Counted from the stretch's first letter, positions 24,143 to 33,391 are shown. The stretch: 64,000 nt of DNA from JANMAT01 sp031359995 (GCA_031359995.1 JANMAT010000081.1:1-64000), one strand, 5' to 3'. A program made the numbers and translations. Notes: generated by a model from the letters alone, not told the origin.

Positions 24143-25072
24143 TCAGTTGGCATGGAGCACGGCGTTCAACCCGCCCCACTCGCCTTTTCGGGGCCGGGCC
24201 CGCACCGTGCCCGTCTCACTGTCTCGGATGTAGAGCAGGTTGGAGGCGCCCGACAGTTCGCGGCCCTTCACGACCTCGCCGTCGGGCAGGGTGACCCGCG
24301 TGCCCGCTGTCACGTACAGCCCGGCCTCCACGATGCAGTCGTCACCCAGGCTGATGCCGATGCCGGCGTTGGCGCCCAGCAGACACCGCTCGCCGATGCG
24401 GACGACCTCCTTGCCGCCGCCCGACAGCGTCCCCATGATCGACGCCCCACCGCCCACGTCGCTGTGGGCGCCGACGACGACCCCGGCGGAGATGCGCCCC
24501 TCGACCATCGAAGGCCCGAGCGTGCCCGCGTTGAAGTTCACGAAGCCCTCGTGCATCACGGTCGTGCCGTCGGCCAGATGGGCACCCAGGCGCACCCGGT
24601 CGGCATCGGCGATGCGGACGCCGCTCGGGATGACGTAGTCGACCATGCGGGGGAACTTGTCGAGCCCGTGCACCAGCACGGGCGCGTCGACCATCAGGCG
24701 CAGCCGCGTCGTCTCGAAGTCGTCGGGCGCGCACGGCCCGGCGTTGGTCCACACCACGTTGTTGAGCGTGGCGAAGATGCCGTCCATGGCCAGCGAATGG
24801 GGTGCCACGACGCGGTGCGACAGCAGGTGCAGACGCAGGTAGGCGTCGGCGGCGTCGGCCGGCGGCGTGTCGAGGTCGATCACCGTGGTCACCACGCGGC
24901 GTGTGACACCGCGCCGGGCATCGTCGCCGGCCAGGCGACCGAGCAGCTCGCGGTCGACCGTCAGCACCGACGGGTCGGCGCCCAGCGCCACCTCCGGGTA
25001 GCGCACGTCGAGCACCTTGTCGCTGTCGGCGCGCACCGTGGCCACGCCCAATCCCACCGCTGACCTCGTCAT
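24143..25072 (-). CDS. dapD: Tetrahydrodipicolinate N-succinyltransferase DapD
   Basis: The 309-residue protein matches the actinobacterial DapD type: an N-terminal alpha/beta domain, DKFPRMVDYVIPSGVRIADA and a left-handed beta-helix of hexapeptide repeats (VRLGAHLADGTTVMHEGFVN). The lysine/meso-DAP pathway step succinylates tetrahydrodipicolinate with succinyl-CoA. GCGGGG...GGGKEVVRIGERCLLGAN continues the repeats. The ATG at 25072 has TACCGT (complement of 25081-25086) 8 nt upstream. Confidence 0.9.
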   Translation of the reverse strand: MTRSAVGLGVATVRADSDKVLDVRYPEVALGADPSVLTVDRELLGRLAGDDARRGVTRRVVTTVIDLDTPPADAADAYLRLHLLSHRVVAPHSLAMDGIFATLNNVVWTNAGPCAPDDFETTRLRLMVDAPVLVHGLDKFPRMVDYVIPSGVRIADADRVRLGAHLADGTTVMHEGFVNFNAGTLGPSMVEGRISAGVVVGAHSDVGGGASIMGTLSGGGKEVVRIGERCLLGANAGIGISLGDDCIVEAGLYVTAGTRVTLPDGEVVKGRELSGASNLLYIRDSETGTVRARPRKGEWGGLNAVLHAN

Positions 25073-25080
25073 GGGCCGAC

Positions 25081-25163
25081 ACGGTACGGGGTGGCGCCAC
25101 ACCGGTGCCACGGCAAACGGACGCCGGCGACCCCGGCACGGCCGGATGGGCCGGCACTAGCGT
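25081..25163. promoter_or_regulatory. Divergent leaderless promoters of dapD and the deaminase gene
   Basis: TACCGT on the minus strand (25081-25086) is 8 nt before the dapD ATG. TAGCGT on the plus strand (25158-25163) is 6 nt before the deaminase ATG. Between them is GC-rich sequence with no clear operator. Confidence 0.5.
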
Positions 25164-25169
25164 TCCGCC

Positions 25170-26528
25170 ATGGCACAGCTGTTGATCCGGGGCGCCGATC
25201 TGGTCGCCACGATGGACGTCGACCAGCGGGAGATCCCCGGCGGCTGGGTGGCGATCGACGGCGGTCTGGTGGTGGCCGTGGGCGGTCCCGCCGACCCACC
25301 GCCGCCGGCCGACCGCGTAGTCGACGCGTCGGGGTGCCTGGTCACGCCCGGGCTGGTGAACACCCACCACCACATGTTCCAGAACCTCACGCGCGCCTGG
25401 CCGCCGATGACCGACAAGCCCCTGTTCGGCTGGCTCCAGTCGCTCTACCCGCAGTGGCGCCGACTCGACGAGGAGGGCGCGTTCATCTCGGCGTGGATCG
25501 GCCTGGCCGAGCTGGCCCTGTCGGGCTGCACCACCTCGACCGACCACCTCTACCTGCACCCGCACCACGGCGGCGACCTGCTGGCGGCCGAGATCACCGC
25601 GGCACGCGAGCTCGGCATGCGCTTCCACCCGACGCGGGGCGCCATGTCGCTCGGCGAATCGAAGGGTGGGCTGCCCCCCGACGACGTGGTGGCCGACGAC
25701 GACGACATCCTGGCCGCCTTCGCCGACGCGGTGGGCCGCCACCACGACCGTGCCCACGGCGCCATGGTGCGCATCGCCCTGGCGCCGTGCTCGCCGTTCA
25801 GCGTCACGCCCGACCTGATGCGTCGCACCGCGGCGCTGGCCGAGCAGCTCGACGTGCGCCTGCACACCCACCTGGCCGAGAACGCCGAGGACGACGAGTT
25901 CTCGCGGGCCCAGTTCGGGATGCGACCGGCCGAGTACCTGGCCGACGTCGGCTGGTGCCACGACCACACGTGGGTCGCCCACTGCGTGACCCCCGGGCCG
26001 GCCGACATCGCCCGGCTCGGCGCGGCCCGGGTCGGCGTGGCCCACTGCCCGAGCTCGAACCTCATCCTGGCGTCGGGCATCGCGCCCGTGGTGGCGCTGC
26101 GGCGGGCGGGCAGCCCGGTGGGGCTCGGCGTCGATGGTTCGTCGTCGGCCGACAGCGGGTCGCTGTGGCTCGAGGCCCGCCAGGCCATGCTGCTGGCCAA
26201 GCTGCGCGACGGTGCCGGCGCCGCCACCGCCCGCACGGCGCTCGAGATGGCCACCCGGGGCGGGGCGGCGTGCCTGGGTCGCCTGGGCGAGATCGGCGAA
26301 CTGAGCGTCGGGGCCGTGGGCGACGTGGCGGTGTGGTCGCTGCAGGGGCCCTTGTTCGCCGGGGCCATCGCCGACCCGGTCGAGGCGTGGCTGCGGTGCG
26401 GGCCGGTGTTCGCGCGCCACACCATCGTGGCCGGGGTGCCCGTGGTGAGCGACGGCCAGTTGGTGCACCCCGCGCTCGACGAGCGCCTGGCCCAGCACCG
26501 CGCCGTGGCCACGCGCCTGCAGGCCTGA
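25170..26528 (+). CDS. 8-oxoguanine deaminase (amidohydrolase family)
   Basis: The 452-residue amidohydrolase has the metal motif NTHHHMFQNLTRAW (H-x-H), a second-sphere SGCTTSTDHLYLHP, HTHLAENAEDDEF with the metal His, and DGSSSADSGSLWLEARQAML with the catalytic Asp. The layout and the N-terminal LIRGADLVATMD match 8-oxoguanine deaminases and close hydroxydechloroatrazine-type relatives. It would convert 8-oxoguanine to urate for purine salvage or damage clean-up. Substrate assignment is by pattern; other aminohydrolases of the TrzA/AtzA group are possible. Confidence 0.8.
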   Translation: MAQLLIRGADLVATMDVDQREIPGGWVAIDGGLVVAVGGPADPPPPADRVVDASGCLVTPGLVNTHHHMFQNLTRAWPPMTDKPLFGWLQSLYPQWRRLDEEGAFISAWIGLAELALSGCTTSTDHLYLHPHHGGDLLAAEITAARELGMRFHPTRGAMSLGESKGGLPPDDVVADDDDILAAFADAVGRHHDRAHGAMVRIALAPCSPFSVTPDLMRRTAALAEQLDVRLHTHLAENAEDDEFSRAQFGMRPAEYLADVGWCHDHTWVAHCVTPGPADIARLGAARVGVAHCPSSNLILASGIAPVVALRRAGSPVGLGVDGSSSADSGSLWLEARQAMLLAKLRDGAGAATARTALEMATRGGAACLGRLGEIGELSVGAVGDVAVWSLQGPLFAGAIADPVEAWLRCGPVFARHTIVAGVPVVSDGQLVHPALDERLAQHRAVATRLQA

Positions 26529-26609
26529 ACCCCGCCCGCACCCGCACCTCCACCCGTACCTCCCCCCCATGACACCTTTCGGGGGTGGATATCTCTTAGG
26601 GTGGCGACC

Positions 26610-29288
26610 ATGTCACGGCCCATCACCGGCGGGGTGGCGGCGCTCCTGGTCGCGGTCGGTCTCCCCCTGCTCCCGGCGGCGCCGGCCACGGCCGCCACCC
26701 CGGCGTGCGCCGCGCCCATCGCCGCCGCCCCCACGCCTACCCCGGCGCCGGCCGGCTTCACCCCCGTCACCACCGAGCGGCTCCTCGACACCCGCACCGG
26801 TCCCGATCCGATGCCGGTCGGGCGTGACTGCGTCATCGCCGTCGACCTGCACGAAGTCGCCGCGGTTCCCGCCGACGCCACCGCCGTGGCCCTCAACCTC
26901 ACCGCCGTCGACGCCGCCGGCCGGGGCTTCGTGACGGCCTACCCCTGCGGCACCACCGCACCCCTCGCCTCGAACCTGAACCCGCGCCTGGGTGACCCGG
27001 CCGCCAATCTCGTCGTCGCCCCCCTGGACGGCTCCCACGCGGTCTGCCTGTTCACGTCGGTCGCCACCCACCTGGTGGTCGACCTCATCGGCTGGTTCGG
27101 CCCCGCCGGCCTGCCCTTCCATCCCGACACCGGCCAGCGTCTGGTCGACACCCGCACCACGGCCCGCCCCGACCGCGCCTCCGGCCCGGTGGCCTCCGGC
27201 ACCGAGTTGGTGCTGCCCGTGGCCGGACGCAACGGCGTGCCCGCCGACGCCGGGGCCGTCGCCGTGAACATCACCGTCACCGGCGCCGCCGGCGCCGGGT
27301 TCGCCGTGGCCCACCCGTGCGGCGCCGGGCTGCCGCCCACGTCCACCGTGAACTTCCTGGCCACCGAGAGCCGGGCCAACCACGCCTACGTCGGCCTCTC
27401 CGACGACGGCCGGTTGTGCATCTTCACCAACCAGACCGCCGAGTTGGTCGTCGACCTCGCCGGCTGGTTCGCACCGGCCTCGCCCGACGACCGGGGGCTG
27501 CTCCTCACCCCCCGCACCGCCCAGCGCGTCGTCGACACCCGCGACGGCACCGGGCCCCTCGCCGGCGGGCCCCCACCGGGTGCCGAGTTCCACCTCGACC
27601 TGAGCGGTGCCGCCCTGGCCGACGACACCGCCGCGGTCGTGCTCGACGTGGTCACCACCGACACCTCGGCCCCCGGGTACGTGACGATCTACCCCTGCGG
27701 CGCCGTGCCGCCGCCGACGTCGTCGCTGAACCAGGTCGTGGGCAACGAGGCCACCAACGTCGTCACCGTGGGCCTCGGCCCCGACCGCTCCGTGTGCGGG
27801 CGCACGAACACCGCGACCCATCTGGTGGTGGACCTGCTCGGCACCTACGGCGCCGGCGGGCCGGTGCAGGACATCGTCATCGCCCCCACCGACCAGGTCG
27901 ACTCCCCCGCGCTGAACCAGCCGTTCGACCCGGGCACCCTCGACTACACCGTGCGCTGCCCCGAGTCGGGACCGCTCGATCTGCCCGTCGACGTGCGCGT
28001 GGCCCCCGGCCTGATCGCCACCATCCTGAGCCCGGCGGGCCTCACCATCGGCGAGCCCGGCATCCACACGGCGGGGCACGCCGCGCCCGTGGCCGACGAC
28101 GCCGTCACGGTGCGCGTGACGCGCGGCGAGGTGGTGGTGGCCAGCTACAGCATCCGGTGCCTGCCCCACGACTTCCCCACCCTGCGCACGACGCTGCGCA
28201 CCGAGCCCGGCCCGGGCTGGTTCCTGTCGGGCACGGCCTTCGGCTCCACCGGCAACTACGTGATGATCCTCGACGACCACGGCACGCCGGTCTGGTACCG
28301 CCGCACCAGCACGCCGGTGTTCGACGTGCGCCGCACGGTGGACGGCAACCTGGCGTGGTCGCCGTTGCTCGCCGCCAACCTCGGCTTCGGGCTCGACCCC
28401 ACCACGACCTACGTGGAAGAGGCGCTCGACGGCACCCAGGTGCGCAGCTACTCCACCGCGGGCAGCCCCACCGACCACCACGACCTCGTGCAGCTCCCCG
28501 GCGGACACGCGCTGCTGCTCACCTACGAGCTCGAGCAGCACGTCGTGCTCCCCGGCCCGCCGGCGTGCGCCGACGCCACCGACGACGTGTGGTGGTCCAC
28601 CATCCAGGAGCTCGACAACGACGGGCTCGCCGTGTGGACGTGGCGCAGCCGCGACCACCTCAGCGCCGCCGATTCGACGTACCTGCCGCTCGCCGGCATC
28701 CCCGGGTGCGACCTGCAGCACGCCGACTCGCTCGACGTCGCCGCCAACGGCGACGTGATCGTGTCGCTCGCCCACCTCGACACCGTGCTGCGCATTCGCC
28801 GCAACCCCGGCGGCCTCGACGATGGCCAGATCGTGTGGCGCCTGGGCGGACCGGCCAGCACGTTCACCTTCCTCGACGACCCGCTCGGCGGCCCCGCCCG
28901 CCAGCACGACGCCCGCCTGTCGGCCGACGGCACCGAGCTGTCGCTCGTCGACAACCGCACCGGCAAGACCGGGCAACGCGCCCGCGCCGTGATCTACCGG
29001 CTCGACACCACGAACAGCACCGCCCGGTTGGTGTTCGCGCAGGACCACAGCGCCCCGCTCACCGGCGAGGGATGGTCGGCCGGCATGGGCAGCGTGCGCC
29101 GCCAGGCCGACGGCCACGTGGTGGTGGGCTGGGGCGACCAGACCATGCCGCAGCTCACCGAGTTCGACACCGACGACACGCCGGTGCTCAGCGTCGACAT
29201 GATCGACGCGTGGAGCTACCGCACGGTGAAGGTGCCGGCCGATGCGTTCGACCGCGACGTGCTGCGAGCCACCGCCGGCCCGCCCTGA
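26610..29288 (+). CDS. Secreted arylsulfotransferase-family protein with three N-terminal RLLDTR repeats
   Basis: The 892-residue product has a signal peptide (AALLVAVGLPLLPAAPATAA), three ~115-residue RLLDTR-type domains (repeat feature 26754-27861), a beta-sandwich linker (VQDIVIAPTDQVDSPALNQP) and a C-terminal ASST-like beta-propeller: TAFGSTGNYVMILDDHGTPV, SPTDHHDLVQLPGGHALLL, WWSTIQELDNDGLAVWTW. Arylsulfate sulfotransferases move sulfate between phenols via an active-site His. Start ATG 26610 is chosen because TAGGGT (26597-26602) lies 7 nt upstream. The C-terminal domain call rests on fold-like motifs (HHD, propeller blades), so catalytic activity is inferred. Confidence 0.72.
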   Translation: MSRPITGGVAALLVAVGLPLLPAAPATAATPACAAPIAAAPTPTPAPAGFTPVTTERLLDTRTGPDPMPVGRDCVIAVDLHEVAAVPADATAVALNLTAVDAAGRGFVTAYPCGTTAPLASNLNPRLGDPAANLVVAPLDGSHAVCLFTSVATHLVVDLIGWFGPAGLPFHPDTGQRLVDTRTTARPDRASGPVASGTELVLPVAGRNGVPADAGAVAVNITVTGAAGAGFAVAHPCGAGLPPTSTVNFLATESRANHAYVGLSDDGRLCIFTNQTAELVVDLAGWFAPASPDDRGLLLTPRTAQRVVDTRDGTGPLAGGPPPGAEFHLDLSGAALADDTAAVVLDVVTTDTSAPGYVTIYPCGAVPPPTSSLNQVVGNEATNVVTVGLGPDRSVCGRTNTATHLVVDLLGTYGAGGPVQDIVIAPTDQVDSPALNQPFDPGTLDYTVRCPESGPLDLPVDVRVAPGLIATILSPAGLTIGEPGIHTAGHAAPVADDAVTVRVTRGEVVVASYSIRCLPHDFPTLRTTLRTEPGPGWFLSGTAFGSTGNYVMILDDHGTPVWYRRTSTPVFDVRRTVDGNLAWSPLLAANLGFGLDPTTTYVEEALDGTQVRSYSTAGSPTDHHDLVQLPGGHALLLTYELEQHVVLPGPPACADATDDVWWSTIQELDNDGLAVWTWRSRDHLSAADSTYLPLAGIPGCDLQHADSLDVAANGDVIVSLAHLDTVLRIRRNPGGLDDGQIVWRLGGPASTFTFLDDPLGGPARQHDARLSADGTELSLVDNRTGKTGQRARAVIYRLDTTNSTARLVFAQDHSAPLTGEGWSAGMGSVRRQADGHVVVGWGDQTMPQLTEFDTDDTPVLSVDMIDAWSYRTVKVPADAFDRDVLRATAGPP
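26754..27861 (+). repeat. Three RLLDTR-type domain repeats in the arylsulfotransferase
   Basis: Copies lie at about 26754-27111, 27112-27480 and 27481-27861. Each has a [RV][LV][LV]DTR start, a conserved hydrophobic V-A-[LV]-N-[LI]-T strand, a P-C-G turn, a second Cys and a VVDL-x-G-[WT][FY] end. All three keep both Cys. Confidence 0.75.
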
Positions 29289-29298
29289 CCGACGCGGT

Positions 29299-30009
29299 TC
29301 AGCCGGTGACGACGTTGCGGCCGGCGAGGACCTCGCCCTCGAGGTCGACCACGGCGATGTTCAGCGTGTAGGGCCCGGGGCACGGCGCCCGGTTGGTCAT
29401 CACCGACCACGCCTCGCTCGTGCCCGGGCTGCGCCGGATGAAGCTCGACATGCGCGTCCCGGCGTTGCAGCCCGGATCGGTGTGGTTCGACACGTCGGTC
29501 ACCTGCACCACGAACGTGAGGTCGGTCGGCCCACAGTTGGCGGCCACGCCGCTGACCCGCAGCACGGGTGACCGCGGCGTGTCGCGCACCGGCGGCTCGG
29601 CCGTGATCTCGGCGCAGCGCACGTCGGCCGGCGGCTCGGGCTCGGGGGCCGCGGTCGTGGTCGTGGCCGCAGTCGTCACCGGCACCGCGGTCGTGGCAGT
29701 GGCCGCGGTCGGCGGCGCCGTGGCGGTCGTGGCCGCGGTCGTCGCCGACACCGCCGGCAGCACCAGGCGGGGCGCGGTCTCCGGCGTGATCGGGGTCCCG
29801 TCCGGCGGCATGGTCGGCCCCCGCGGACCGGGCACGGTGGAGGGCATCAGCACGACGACGGCCGGGTTGTCGGGCGTGGGGCGGCCGGCCTCGACCGGGT
29901 CGGCGCCGCCCTTGGCCACCGCGGCGGTGGCCGCAGCGAGCGCCAGCAGCGCGGCAGCGGCCAGGCCGGTGCGCACCAACGTCTGGCGATCCCACTCCAC
30001 GTTGCTCAC
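29299..30009 (-). CDS. Secreted or membrane-anchored protein with Thr/Ala-rich linker and Cys-containing C-domain
   Basis: The 236-residue product has an N-terminal hydrophobic segment (TGLAAAALLALAAATAAVA), a long T/A/P-rich linker (about residues 90-130) and a C-terminal domain with four Cys (VRCAEI, ANCGPTD, PGCNAGT, APCPGPY), probably two disulfides. GTG start with GGAG nearby. It sits at the end of the glutamine-synthetase run and no function is apparent. Confidence 0.6.
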   Translation of the reverse strand: MSNVEWDRQTLVRTGLAAAALLALAAATAAVAKGGADPVEAGRPTPDNPAVVVLMPSTVPGPRGPTMPPDGTPITPETAPRLVLPAVSATTAATTATAPPTAATATTAVPVTTAATTTTAAPEPEPPADVRCAEITAEPPVRDTPRSPVLRVSGVAANCGPTDLTFVVQVTDVSNHTDPGCNAGTRMSSFIRRSPGTSEAWSVMTNRAPCPGPYTLNIAVVDLEGEVLAGRNVVTG

Positions 30010-30109
30010 CGGCTCCTTCGTCGGCCCCAGACTGACACGATGAAGGTAAGGATCCGGGTTCGGCCCGGGAAGTACACGTTCGTGCTACGACCGGCGTTCG
30101 CGGCGGTCG

Positions 30110-30790
30110 TCAGCTGCTCCAGCGGCTCTGACCGAAGCGATAGCCCACGCTGCGCACCGTCTGGATGAGGTTTGCGTGCTCCTCGCCCAGCTTGGCCCGC
30201 AGGCGCCGGACGTGCACGTCGACGGTGCGGGCGCCGCCGTAGTACTCGTAGCCCCACACCCGCGACAGCAGGATCTCTCGGGTGAACACCTTCCCGGGGT
30301 GCTGGGCGAGGAACTTGAGCAGCTCATACTCCATGTAGGTGAGGTCGAGCGGCTCGCCCTGGATGGAGGCCTGGTAGGTCTCCAGGTTGAGGGCCAGCGG
30401 GCCGTACTCCACCAGCTCGGGCCGCGTGCCGCCGCCTTTGCGCCAGAACAGGTGGCGCAGGCGCGCCTCGAGCTCACGCGGGTGGAACGGGGCGAGGCAG
30501 AAGTCGTCGAACAGCTCGTCGCGCAGCTCGAGGTCGGCGAGCTGGGCGCCCGACACCATCAGCAGCAACGGGCCGAGGGCGTTGTCGCCCTTGCGCAGGC
30601 TGCGGCAGAAGGCCCAGGCACCGTCGGGATCGCGGTCGGCCACGACGATGCCGCCGGCCCACCCGTCGGCCGGTTCGAGGCGGTTGGCCACGTCGGCCGA
30701 CGACGCCGCCTGCCAGGTGTACCCGGCGAGGTCGAGCGTCTGGGCCAGCTCGGGTGGTGGTGGGTCGGGGAAGACGACGATGGGTTCCAT
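30110..30790 (-). CDS. glnR: GlnR-like orphan response regulator
   Basis: The 226-residue OmpR-type protein has a degenerate receiver domain (residues 1-110) and a C-terminal winged helix: PLDLTYMEYELLKFLAQHPG, VFTREILLSRVWGYEYYGGA, VDVHVRRLRAKLG and TVRSVGYRF. In actinobacteria GlnR is the global nitrogen regulator, an orphan that works without phosphorylation. It lies 9 bp after glnA on the same strand, with 11-bp phased GTGAAC sites upstream of glnA and glnII, so regulation of both is likely. The symbol is by analogy; a PhoP-type orphan cannot be excluded. Confidence 0.8.
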   Translation of the reverse strand: MEPIVVFPDPPPPELAQTLDLAGYTWQAASSADVANRLEPADGWAGGIVVADRDPDGAWAFCRSLRKGDNALGPLLLMVSGAQLADLELRDELFDDFCLAPFHPRELEARLRHLFWRKGGGTRPELVEYGPLALNLETYQASIQGEPLDLTYMEYELLKFLAQHPGKVFTREILLSRVWGYEYYGGARTVDVHVRRLRAKLGEEHANLIQTVRSVGYRFGQSRWSS

Positions 30791-30799
30791 GGTGATCGC

Positions 30800-32125
30800 T
30801 CAGCTCCGGAGGTAGCGCTCGATCTCGAAGGGCGTGATCGTCGTCTTGTAGGCCCGCCACTCCTGGCGCTTGTTGCGCAGGAACCACTCGAAGGTGTGCT
30901 CGCCCAGCGCCTCCTGCACGAGCTCCGAGCTCTGCATCGACGTGAGCGCACCGTCGAGCGACTGGGGCAGCTGGGCGATGTCGAGCTTGGCCAGTTCGTC
31001 GTCGCTGAGGGCGAACAGGTTCGTGGTGACCTCGTCGGGCAGCGTGTAGCCCTTCTCCACACCGGCCATGCCGGCGGCGAGCAGCAGCGAGAAGGCGAGG
31101 TAGGGGTTGCACGCCGGGTCGGGCGAGCGGTACTCGATGCGGGTGGCCTGGCTGCGGTTGCGGGGGATGGGCACCCGCACCAGTGCCGAGCGGTTGTTGC
31201 GGGCCCAGCTCAGGTACACCGGCGCTTCGAAGCCGGGGATGAGCCGCTTGTAGCTGTTCACCGTCTGGTTGGTGACGGCGGTGATCTCGGGGGCGTGGCG
31301 CAGCAGGCCGGCGATGAAGCCCTTGGCCACGTCCGACAGGCCGTAGGGATCGTTCTCGTCGTAGAACGCGTTGTCCTCGCCGCGGTACAGGCTCAGGTGG
31401 GTGTGCATGCCCGAGCCCTGCACGCCTTCGAGCGGCTTGGGCATGAACGTGGCGTACAGACCCTGCTCGGCCGCGGCCTCGCGCACGACGACGCGCATCG
31501 TCATCACCGAGTCGGCCATGGTGAGGGCGTCGGTGTGGCGCAGGTCGATCTCGTGCTGGCTGGGCGAGTCCTCGTGGAAGCTGTACTCGACCGGGATCGA
31601 CATCGTCTCCAGCATCGAGATGGTGCGCTTGCGCAGCGAGCCGGAGATGTCGTTGGCGGTGAGGTCGAAGAAGCCGCCCTTGTCGAGCGGCTTCGGGGTC
31701 AGGCCGTCCTCGGGCGAGAAGTAGAAGAACTCCATCTCGGGCGCCACGTAGAACGAGAAGCCGGCCTTGCGGGCCCGCTCCAGGTTGCGCCGCAGCACCT
31801 GGCGGGGGTCGCCACCGAACGGCGTGCCGTCGAGGTTGTGGATGTCGCAGAAGATGCGGGCCTCGGGCGCCTTGGGATCGGCCCACGGCAGCAGTTCGAA
31901 CGTGGTCGCGTCCGGCATGGCCAGCACGTCGGATTCCTGCACGCGCGAGAAGCCGTCGATGGAGGAACCGTCGAAGGTCATGCCCTCGGCGAGGGCGTCT
32001 TCGAGCTCGGCCGGGCTGATGGCGAAGCTCTTGAGCTGCCCGAGCACATCGGTGAACCACAGGCGGATCAGGCGGACCTTGCGCTCCTCGGCCTGGTGGA
32101 GGACGTAGTCCTGCTGGTCGTGCAT
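30800..32125 (-). CDS. glnA: Type I glutamine synthetase
   Basis: The 441-residue protein has the GS-I blocks: GMTFDGSSIDGF, SFYVAPEMEFFYF with metal-binding Glu, GSGMHTHLSLYRGE with the active-site His, and NNRSALVRVP plus RIEYRSPDPACNPYLAFS. It makes glutamine from glutamate and ammonia with ATP. The adenylylation-site motif of GSI-beta is not visible, which fits the GSI-alpha subtype, regulated by feedback rather than adenylylation. ATG 32125; GTGAAC-type sites are about 50 nt upstream. It is followed by the glnR-like gene. Confidence 0.92.
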   Translation of the reverse strand: MHDQQDYVLHQAEERKVRLIRLWFTDVLGQLKSFAISPAELEDALAEGMTFDGSSIDGFSRVQESDVLAMPDATTFELLPWADPKAPEARIFCDIHNLDGTPFGGDPRQVLRRNLERARKAGFSFYVAPEMEFFYFSPEDGLTPKPLDKGGFFDLTANDISGSLRKRTISMLETMSIPVEYSFHEDSPSQHEIDLRHTDALTMADSVMTMRVVVREAAAEQGLYATFMPKPLEGVQGSGMHTHLSLYRGEDNAFYDENDPYGLSDVAKGFIAGLLRHAPEITAVTNQTVNSYKRLIPGFEAPVYLSWARNNRSALVRVPIPRNRSQATRIEYRSPDPACNPYLAFSLLLAAGMAGVEKGYTLPDEVTTNLFALSDDELAKLDIAQLPQSLDGALTSMQSSELVQEALGEHTFEWFLRNKRQEWRAYKTTITPFEIERYLRS

Positions 32126-32175
32126 GGGCTGGATTCTTGCGCACACCTTGCGCACCACGCCCGTGGGCAGCGGCC

Positions 32176-32193
32176 GTTTCACACGCCGTTCAC
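32176..32193. promoter_or_regulatory. Probable GlnR operator of glnA
   Basis: Read on the minus strand, GTGAAC (complement of 32188-32193) and GTGAAAC (complement of 32176-32182) are direct half-sites 11 bp apart. OmpR-type regulators such as GlnR bind direct repeats with this spacing. The site is 50 nt upstream of the glnA ATG. Confidence 0.6.
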
Positions 32194-32225
32194 AGCAGCC
32201 CACAGGGGTCGTCCGAAAACGGACC

Positions 32226-32261
32226 CGGGCCCGTTCGGACACGAGGTCTCGAACGGGCCCG
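32226..32261 (-). terminator. Terminator of glnII
   Basis: CGGGCCCGTTCG (32226-32237) pairs perfectly with CGAACGGGCCCG (32250-32261), a 12-bp stem, 23 nt past the glnII stop. On the minus strand it is followed a few bases later by TTTT. It separates glnII from the glnA operator. Confidence 0.72.
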
Positions 32262-32284
32262 AGGACGGACTGCTCAGCGTCGGC

Positions 32285-33289
32285 TCAGAGCGCGGCGCAG
32301 ATGGTGTCCACCATGAGGCGGGTCACCAGGTACGGATCCATGTTGGCGTTGGGACGGCGGTCTTCCATGTAGCCCATGCCGTCGACCTTGACCTGCCACG
32401 GGATGCGGACCGACGAACCGCGGTCGGACACGCCGTAGGTGAACTTGTTGTACGGCGCCGTCTCGTGCTTGCCGGTGAGGCGGCTCTCGATGTCGTTGCC
32501 GTAGTTCTTGACGTGCAGGTCGACCTTCTTGCCGAGGGCCGCGCACGCCTTCTCGATGACGGCGAAGCCGCCCTTGCTGCGCATGCCGACGGTGGAGAAG
32601 TTGGTGTGCGCGCCGGCGCCGTTCCAGTCGCCCTTCATCGGCTTGGCGGCGAACGAGATGACCACGTCGTAGTCCTCGGCGATGCGCTGCAGCAGCCAGC
32701 GGGCGACCCACAGCTGATCGGAGCACTCCAGCGGGCCGGCCGGGCCGACCTGGAACTCCCACTGGCCGGGCATCACTTCGGCGTTGGTGCCGGAGATGGC
32801 GATGCCGGCGTCGAGGCAGGCCTGGGTGTGGCGCTCGATGATCGGACGGCCCACGACGCGGCCGGCGCCGACGCCGCAGTAGTACGGACCCTGGGGCGCC
32901 GGGAAGCCACCCTCGGGGAAGCCGTAGGGGCTGCCGTCGAGACGGAGCATCGTGTACTCCTGCTCGATGCCGAACCACGACTCGTGCTTGGCGTACTTCT
33001 TGGCGACCTTCTCGCAGGCGGACCGGGTGTTGGTCGGGTGCGGCTTCATGTCGACGAGGAGGACCTCGCACATGACGAGCACGTTGTCGCCCCCGCGGAT
33101 CGGGTCGGGGCAGACGAACACGGGGTGGAGCACGCAGTCGCTCTTGTCGCCGGTGGCCTGGTCGGTGGACGACCCGTCGAACCCCCAGATCGGCGGCTCC
33201 TTGCCGTCGGGCTGGATCTTGGTCTTGCTGCGCAGCATGGGCGACGGCTGGGTGCCGTCCACCCAGATGTACTCGGCTTGATAGGCCAC
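32285..33289 (-). CDS. glnII: Type II (eukaryotic-type) glutamine synthetase GlnII
   Basis: The 334-residue protein has the short GS-II layout: AYQAEYIWVDGTQP at the N-terminus, PIWGFDGSSTDQATGDKSDC, SWFGIEQEYTML, WEFQVGPAGPLECSD and GDWNGAGAHTNFST. GS-II occurs in eukaryotes and in actinobacteria and rhizobia beside GS-I. Start GTG 33289 is chosen because AGAGGG lies 5 nt upstream and the residues after it align with other GS-II starts; a GTG 15 codons earlier is the alternative. It is transcribed towards glnA and ends in a strong terminator. Confidence 0.92.
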   Translation of the reverse strand: MAYQAEYIWVDGTQPSPMLRSKTKIQPDGKEPPIWGFDGSSTDQATGDKSDCVLHPVFVCPDPIRGGDNVLVMCEVLLVDMKPHPTNTRSACEKVAKKYAKHESWFGIEQEYTMLRLDGSPYGFPEGGFPAPQGPYYCGVGAGRVVGRPIIERHTQACLDAGIAISGTNAEVMPGQWEFQVGPAGPLECSDQLWVARWLLQRIAEDYDVVISFAAKPMKGDWNGAGAHTNFSTVGMRSKGGFAVIEKACAALGKKVDLHVKNYGNDIESRLTGKHETAPYNKFTYGVSDRGSSVRIPWQVKVDGMGYMEDRRPNANMDPYLVTRLMVDTICAAL

Positions 33290-33352
33290 GGGAACCCTCT
33301 CGATTTGGAAGACATTGGTGGTGATGACCGGCACGCAGCCTTGCCGTGAGCG

Positions 33353-33391
33353 GTTTCACACCCGTTGCCCGAATGTGAACGCTCTGTGAAC
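33353..33391. promoter_or_regulatory. Probable GlnR operator of glnII
   Basis: GTGAAC at 33375-33380 and 33386-33391 are 11 bp apart on the plus strand, and GTTTCAC at 33353-33359 is 22 bp (two turns) further. The spacing matches the pair upstream of glnA. The sites lie about 65-100 nt upstream of the glnII start. Confidence 0.6.

Noticed and set aside
26613..29117. Long open frame (834 codons) on the minus strand opposite the arylsulfotransferase gene
   Set aside because: High GC makes antisense frames open; its product is His/Gly/Val-rich low-complexity with no motif, and the plus-strand gene has clear domains.
30176..33349. 1057-codon plus-strand frame opposite glnR-like, glnA and glnII
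   Set aside because: Antisense to three well-identified genes; no protein motif.
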